This document shows, one piece after another, positions 60,413-64,000 of a stretch of DNA of 64,000 nt (the first letter of the stretch is position 1; every line of letters begins with the position of its first letter). Position numbers and translations under genes: made by a program. This stretch comes from an uncultured Eubacteriales bacterium. GTDB lineage: Bacteria > Bacillota > Clostridia > Lachnospirales > Lachnospiraceae. The stretch is taken from the NCBI GenBank assembly GCA_900319795.1, contig ONPU01000002.1, positions 62,001 to 126,000 of the forward strand. The letters are read 5' to 3'. A model generated the notes under the pieces. It was given only the letters and a program-made list of their open reading frames with translations. It was not told the DNA's origin and did not search any database.

Positions 60413-61363
60413 TCAGCCTGCCGTCTTTTCTTTAAAAATGTGATTCCAGAAGCCCTTGTTCATACTGATTCTCCGAATCAGCCACTCGGGAAGCTTTTCA
60501 TAACTTTTGCCCAGCCGAAATCCCAGATACCGGCAGCAGCACTGCCATAAAAATCCCGGCACAAGATAAATTCTGCCGAAGTCAACAAGCTGCGTGATGA
60601 CGGTCCTGACCATCTTCCCGCCCTCTTTTTCGGAATGAATCTGGCGAAACACTTCCGGGTGCATCGTCTGGGAGACTCCGTTGTCGAAGTTCCTTTTCAG
60701 CTGCTCCATATTGCTGTAGTTATGAGAGTGAAATACTTTTGCTTCCGCGCAGTAAGCGACCGCGTATCCGAGATTTAAAATTCTGGCGGTATAGACGGTA
60801 TCCTCATTAAAAATAGCAGGGGCCGAGAACCCGCCCATCTCCTGAAACGTCCGCCGCTCATACATGGCGCAGGTGTTCGAGCAGAAATAAGTTTTAATGC
60901 CGTATACCGGCAGATCATCGATGGTACGTTTTACGCTCTCATCCGGATAGTTGAAACTCCGGACGCATCCCTCGACAAGCTTCGCGTCTCTCTTGGGCAG
61001 CTGACGGGCATATGCCGCCTTCACAAGCGGGTCGGAAAACTCAGCAAGGAGCGCGCTGATCAGCTTCTCATCCGCCGGAACCGCGTCCTGTGTCATAAAG
61101 AGGAGGTAATCGGCACCGGACATGCCGGCGCCCATGTTTCTCGTCGCGGCATGGTCGAACTCTTCCCTGCGGATATGATAAACTTCCGCGACAGGATTGG
61201 CGCTTAACACAGATTCGTCAAATTCCTGTTCATCCGTATTGATGATCAGAATATGAAGAGGCAGGATGTCCTGCTTTCCGAGCATTTGTAAGAGATCAGC
61301 GAATTCCGGACCGGGATTTTTGGTCGGAATAATCACGTCAATTGTTGGTTTCTTTTCTTTCAT
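60413..61363 (-). CDS. Family 2 glycosyltransferase (rhamnosyltransferase-like)
   Basis: 316 residues of the GT-A fold: VIIPTKNPGPEFADLL at the start, ATRNMGAGMSGADYLLFMTQDA with TQDA in the DxD position as in RfbF/rhamnosyl enzymes, and GIKTYFCSNTCAMYERRTF with FNEDT later (acceptor base Asp). A C-terminal helical part follows. It probably adds a deoxyhexose in a surface polysaccharide. The ribosome site is poor. It sits at the edge of the polysaccharide/LCP locus. Confidence 0.85.
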   Translation of the reverse strand: MKEKKPTIDVIIPTKNPGPEFADLLQMLGKQDILPLHILIINTDEQEFDESVLSANPVAEVYHIRREEFDHAATRNMGAGMSGADYLLFMTQDAVPADEKLISALLAEFSDPLVKAAYARQLPKRDAKLVEGCVRSFNYPDESVKRTIDDLPVYGIKTYFCSNTCAMYERRTFQEMGGFSAPAIFNEDTVYTARILNLGYAVAYCAEAKVFHSHNYSNMEQLKRNFDNGVSQTMHPEVFRQIHSEKEGGKMVRTVITQLVDFGRIYLVPGFLWQCCCRYLGFRLGKSYEKLPEWLIRRISMNKGFWNHIFKEKTAG

Positions 61364-61387
61364 AGTATTACTTCATTTTGCTGTTTC

Positions 61388-61430
61388 GAAAAAAATACCA
61401 TCCTCTTACATTCCGTAAAAAGGATGGTAC
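61388..61430 (-). terminator. Terminator of the LCP gene
   Basis: Stem TACCATCCT/AGGATGGTA, followed on the minus strand by a run of eight Ts, downstream of the LCP stop. Confidence 0.8.
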
Positions 61431-61485
61431 TTTATTTTTCAATGAACATGTTCGGTCCTAAGACCCATAAAGACGCCGGACCGTT

Positions 61486-63306
61486 TTACTTCACAACGTC
61501 CGCTTCACCTCCGGATTCCGCGATGACACTGTTCTTGACCGCGACATCACGGCTCTTCTCGGTAAGACCGGACAGAGCGGCGATATCATTGCTGTATTCA
61601 ACCACAGTGCCGCTGCATGCATAGTCCTTCTCGTTGAAGAGGAATTCATGAAGCTCTTTGACGTTCTGTTCAAGTGTAACGGGTACAACCGCATCCAGCT
61701 TCTTGGATCCCACATAGACATTCTTCTCGATGTGCTCAAACGGGAAGCCCGTCGTAGCTTCGATCTCAAAGTTGAACATCTGCGTGGCCAAAGAGATAAT
61801 ATCCGAGTTCGAAAGAGACGTCTTGCACATGGGGAAGACATCGTTGATCATGGCATTGACGGTATCCATACCGCGCTTCTTCGCCTTGTTGACCACTTTC
61901 TGAATCACAACTCTCTGACGCTGCGTACGCTTCATATCGTTTCCCGCGGTATAGCGGATACGGGCATATGAAACCGCCTGCACGCCGTTCAGATGGTATT
62001 CCCTGGGCATTTCTTCCGGAGGAATCGGCTCATATTCAAGGCCGGTTACCTTGGATGTTTCCTTGCAGTAATTGTTCATATGGGTCACTTCCTCAAAAGT
62101 CATCCATACGTCAATACCGTCAATATCGTCCACCAGTTTCGCGACAGCCTGGAAGTCCACCACGACGTAGTCATGGATATTGAGGTCCAGATTGCGGTTC
62201 AGCATGCTGAGAAGCTGACGCGCGCTGCCGTTCGCGTAAGCGGCATTGGACTTATCGTACTTTCCTTCCGCGGTCGTATCCGCGATCTGATAGGATACGG
62301 CGGAAGTATCTTTTCCATCCTCACTGTAATTGAAGAACTCGTTGTCCCTGTATTCGGAGTCCAGTTCTTCCTCTTCGGTAATAGTCGGTTCCGCGACAAG
62401 CTCCGAGTCATCGGGAAGTTCGGCTTCTCCGCTGCCCTCTACCGGGACATCAGCCGCTTCACTGCCCGCCGGAACAGAGCTGCCGTCGTTGTCTTCCTCC
62501 ACCGGCAGATATTCGCCGCTTCCGGAACCACTGCCGGAGCCGCTGCCTGAGCCACTTCCGGAACCACTGTCGGAACCGCTGCCCGAACCGCTGCCCGAGC
62601 CACTTCCGGAACCGCTGCCTGAACCGCTGCCCGAGCCGCTTCCGGAACCGCCTTCGTCATATTCCTCTACAGCTTCGTAATCGTTTCCGCCTTCATCGCT
62701 TCCGCCTTCATCGTAGCTGCCTTCGTCATCTCCGCCTTCTTCGTAAACATCCAGTTCGCCTTCGTCATCGTCGCCCTGGGAAGAAACGGTAGGTCTGTTG
62801 CCGATATTCAGAAGGGTATCACGATAAATGGAGACCATGCGGATCTTTCCGGTATCATTGTTAATGCTGGCAATGATCATCGTATCACTGTTGGCATAGT
62901 CGATCTGATCCGTATCTCTTGTATCAATTCCGACCAGAGCAATATTGGTATACCCTTTGAGGCTCTGATTCTGTGAGATGCCTTCATTTTCTTCCGCGGC
63001 GTCCGCATCGGCATTGGGATCCTCGGAAGCATCCGTATGAGCGATGATTTTCTCACCGTTCTCACCGGTCTTCGGAGCCGTTTCCGCTCCTTCCAAAGGC
63101 TCCGTGCTGTTCTGATCCGCGCTGACAACCCCACCGGAGGAAGTTTTGGCGGAACCGCCCTGTCCGGCAGCCGTACCGATGTTCCGAAGACCGCTGTTAA
63201 TTCTCGCAAGTACGAAAATCCCCGCCACGAGAACCATAAGCACAATCAGTTCGATCACGAAAATGATAATACCGGTCTTTTTTTTCTTAGGTCTTTTTCC
63301 AGCCAT
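61486..63306 (-). CDS. LytR-CpsA-Psr (LCP) family protein with large Ser-Gly insertion
   Basis: 606 residues, against ~300-400 for typical LCP proteins. A basic N terminus precedes one membrane helix (~11-33) and an Asp/Glu/Ala linker. The LCP domain starts at IALVGIDTRD with SDTMIIASIN and VSIYRDTLLNIG. It is then interrupted by ~175 residues: acidic repeats, a (Ser-Gly) tract of ~44 residues (bases 62515-62650), and more acidic sequence. It resumes at YDKSNAAYANG, with the Arg-rich YARIRYTAGNDMKRTQRQR. LCP enzymes attach polysaccharides to peptidoglycan, using polyprenyl-linked donors. Confidence 0.88.
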   Translation of the reverse strand: MAGKRPKKKKTGIIIFVIELIVLMVLVAGIFVLARINSGLRNIGTAAGQGGSAKTSSGGVVSADQNSTEPLEGAETAPKTGENGEKIIAHTDASEDPNADADAAEENEGISQNQSLKGYTNIALVGIDTRDTDQIDYANSDTMIIASINNDTGKIRMVSIYRDTLLNIGNRPTVSSQGDDDEGELDVYEEGGDDEGSYDEGGSDEGGNDYEAVEEYDEGGSGSGSGSGSGSGSGSGSGSGSGSGSDSGSGSGSGSGSGSGSGSGEYLPVEEDNDGSSVPAGSEAADVPVEGSGEAELPDDSELVAEPTITEEEELDSEYRDNEFFNYSEDGKDTSAVSYQIADTTAEGKYDKSNAAYANGSARQLLSMLNRNLDLNIHDYVVVDFQAVAKLVDDIDGIDVWMTFEEVTHMNNYCKETSKVTGLEYEPIPPEEMPREYHLNGVQAVSYARIRYTAGNDMKRTQRQRVVIQKVVNKAKKRGMDTVNAMINDVFPMCKTSLSNSDIISLATQMFNFEIEATTGFPFEHIEKNVYVGSKKLDAVVPVTLEQNVKELHEFLFNEKDYACSGTVVEYSNDIAALSGLTEKSRDVAVKNSVIAESGGEADVVK

Positions 63307-63369
63307 AATACTCCTTTAAATGCTGCGGATTCATTTTCCTTTAAGCGGAAAAACCGCACATACATTCCT

Positions 63370-64000
63370 TCAGTAGGCATTTTTATTGACAAAGCCCCTG
63401 AATACCGTCAAAAACAATATTTTTATATCAAGTCCGATCGTCCAGTTTTCTATATAATACAGGTCATAATCAATCCTTTTCCGGATGGATGTATCACCCC
63501 TGTATCCGTGAATCTGAGCCCAGCCCGTCATGCCGGGGCGCACCTGATGCTTGATCATGTAGCGCGGAATCTCTTCCTGAAACTTTTCCACGAAATACGG
63601 CCTTTCGGGCCGCGGTCCCACAAGGGACATGTCCCCTTTCAGAACATTGAAAAGCTGCGGCAGTTCATCGATGCTGGTTTTTCTCATAAACCGACCGATC
63701 GCTGTCACACGCGGGTCATCGCGAACTGTCCACTTTTTCTTTTCCGAAGACTCTTCCTGTACAACCATGGAGCGGAACTTGTACATCATAAACGGTTTAT
63801 TCCGAAGTCCCACTCTCTCCTGACGGTAAATCAGGGGACCCGGTGAAGTAATCTTCACCAAAGCGCCGAATACGATCATCACCGGAGAAAACAGTACGAT
63901 GCACAGAAGGGATCCGACAATATCCATCAGCCTTTTGATCGCCGCGTAAAATGTATTGGTCAGCGGTACGTACCGGATATTGATTACGGGAAGCCCCAGA
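63370..64000 (-). CDS. Polyprenyl-phosphate sugar-1-phosphate transferase (5' end cut by window)
   Basis: The C-terminal catalytic part of a bacterial sugar transferase that starts polysaccharide synthesis on undecaprenyl phosphate. Visible: a membrane segment (SLLCIVLFSPVMIVFGALV), SPGPLIYRQERVG, KFRSMV, the TSIDELPQLFNVLKGDMSLVGPRPERP stretch (parts) and RPGMTGWAQIHGYRG. The frame stays open to base 64000, so the N-terminal domain (likely a CoA-binding-like fold with membrane helices) lies outside. The sugar is not predicted. Confidence 0.93.
   Translation of the reverse strand, partial: LGLPVINIRYVPLTNTFYAAIKRLMDIVGSLLCIVLFSPVMIVFGALVKITSPGPLIYRQERVGLRNKPFMMYKFRSMVVQEESSEKKKWTVRDDPRVTAIGRFMRKTSIDELPQLFNVLKGDMSLVGPRPERPYFVEKFQEEIPRYMIKHQVRPGMTGWAQIHGYRGDTSIRKRIDYDLYYIENWTIGLDIKILFLTVFRGFVNKNAY

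Noticed and set aside
62515..62650. Short direct repeats as a possible CRISPR or minisatellite outside genes
   Set aside because: They lie in frame inside the LCP gene and encode the Ser-Gly tract.

Overview
This window is 64 kb of a low-accessory, gene-dense chromosome of a Gram-positive anaerobe, most likely Clostridia, family Lachnospiraceae (inferred). The evidence is MraZ, SpoVG, a CIRCE-controlled clpB, DnaD and DnaI-type helicase-loading proteins, a DUF5688 protein, LCP and 3D-domain cell-wall proteins, consensus sigma-A promoters, and AGGAGG ribosome sites at about 50% GC. I see no prophage, insertion sequence, CRISPR array or rRNA.

Layout. 1-7.3 kb: end of a pseudouridine synthase gene, an SH3 membrane protein, tRNA-Arg(CCG) and tRNA-Ala(CGC), a DUF5688 gene, efp, and a shikimate block (aroD-aroK fusion, aroE, and a kinase-like paralog with an altered P-loop), then tRNA-Leu(AAG). 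7.3-16.7 kb: a minus-strand run pyrH-frr-dxr-[2-oxo acid dehydrogenase E1alpha-E1beta-E2-E3]-cdsA-rseP; the four dehydrogenase genes sit inside the usual isoprenoid/phospholipid cluster and uppS is absent from it. 16.8-26.0 kb: a division and cell-wall cluster mraZ-rsmH-ftsL-pbp2-mraY-murD-ftsQ-ftsZ-nrdR with an MraZ operator; murF, ftsW and murG are not here. 26-29.5 kb: glyS, a palindromic tRNA-Pro neighbourhood, a 3D-domain protein, and spoVG with a long structured leader. 29.7-34.5 kb (plus strand): murC, dnaD, dnaI-like gene, and a long PRPP synthetase. 34.6-41.5 kb: clpB, an alpha/beta hydrolase, a Bmp-type lipoprotein and a secreted NlpC/P60 protein.

41.7-50.1 kb: a minus-strand series of lipoate ligase, argC, an AspT-like transporter, an rRNA methyltransferase, an M15 peptidase, a radical SAM protein, a sce7726 protein with a tiny coupled ORF, a GNAT protein and a flavin-binding protein. 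50.4-53.3 kb: a signalling operon with a membrane diguanylate cyclase, an unusual HTH-receiver regulator and a LytS-like kinase. 53.4-58.3 kb: two zinc-ribbon proteins, a YgjP-type peptidase, YdcF, tRNA-Leu(CAG), a covarying tandem repeat and clpX. 58.4-64 kb: an HtrA protease, a glycosyltransferase, an LCP ligase with a large Ser-Gly insertion, and a truncated sugar-phosphate transferase gene that starts a surface polysaccharide locus.

Themes. Most of the window serves envelope building: precursor synthesis (murC, murD, mraY), septum assembly (ftsL, pbp2, ftsQ, ftsZ), cell-wall hydrolysis and ligation (3D, NlpC/P60, M15, LCP), lipid supply (cdsA, dxr) and quality control (HtrA, RseP, ClpX, ClpB). 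Exported and membrane proteins here repeatedly carry long acidic or low-complexity linkers. The most unusual items are the tandem structured repeat at 56.7-56.9 kb, the structured region upstream of spoVG, the mirror-image tRNA-Pro/terminator region, the embedded dehydrogenase operon with its lipoyl domain moved onto E3, and the HTH-receiver regulator.
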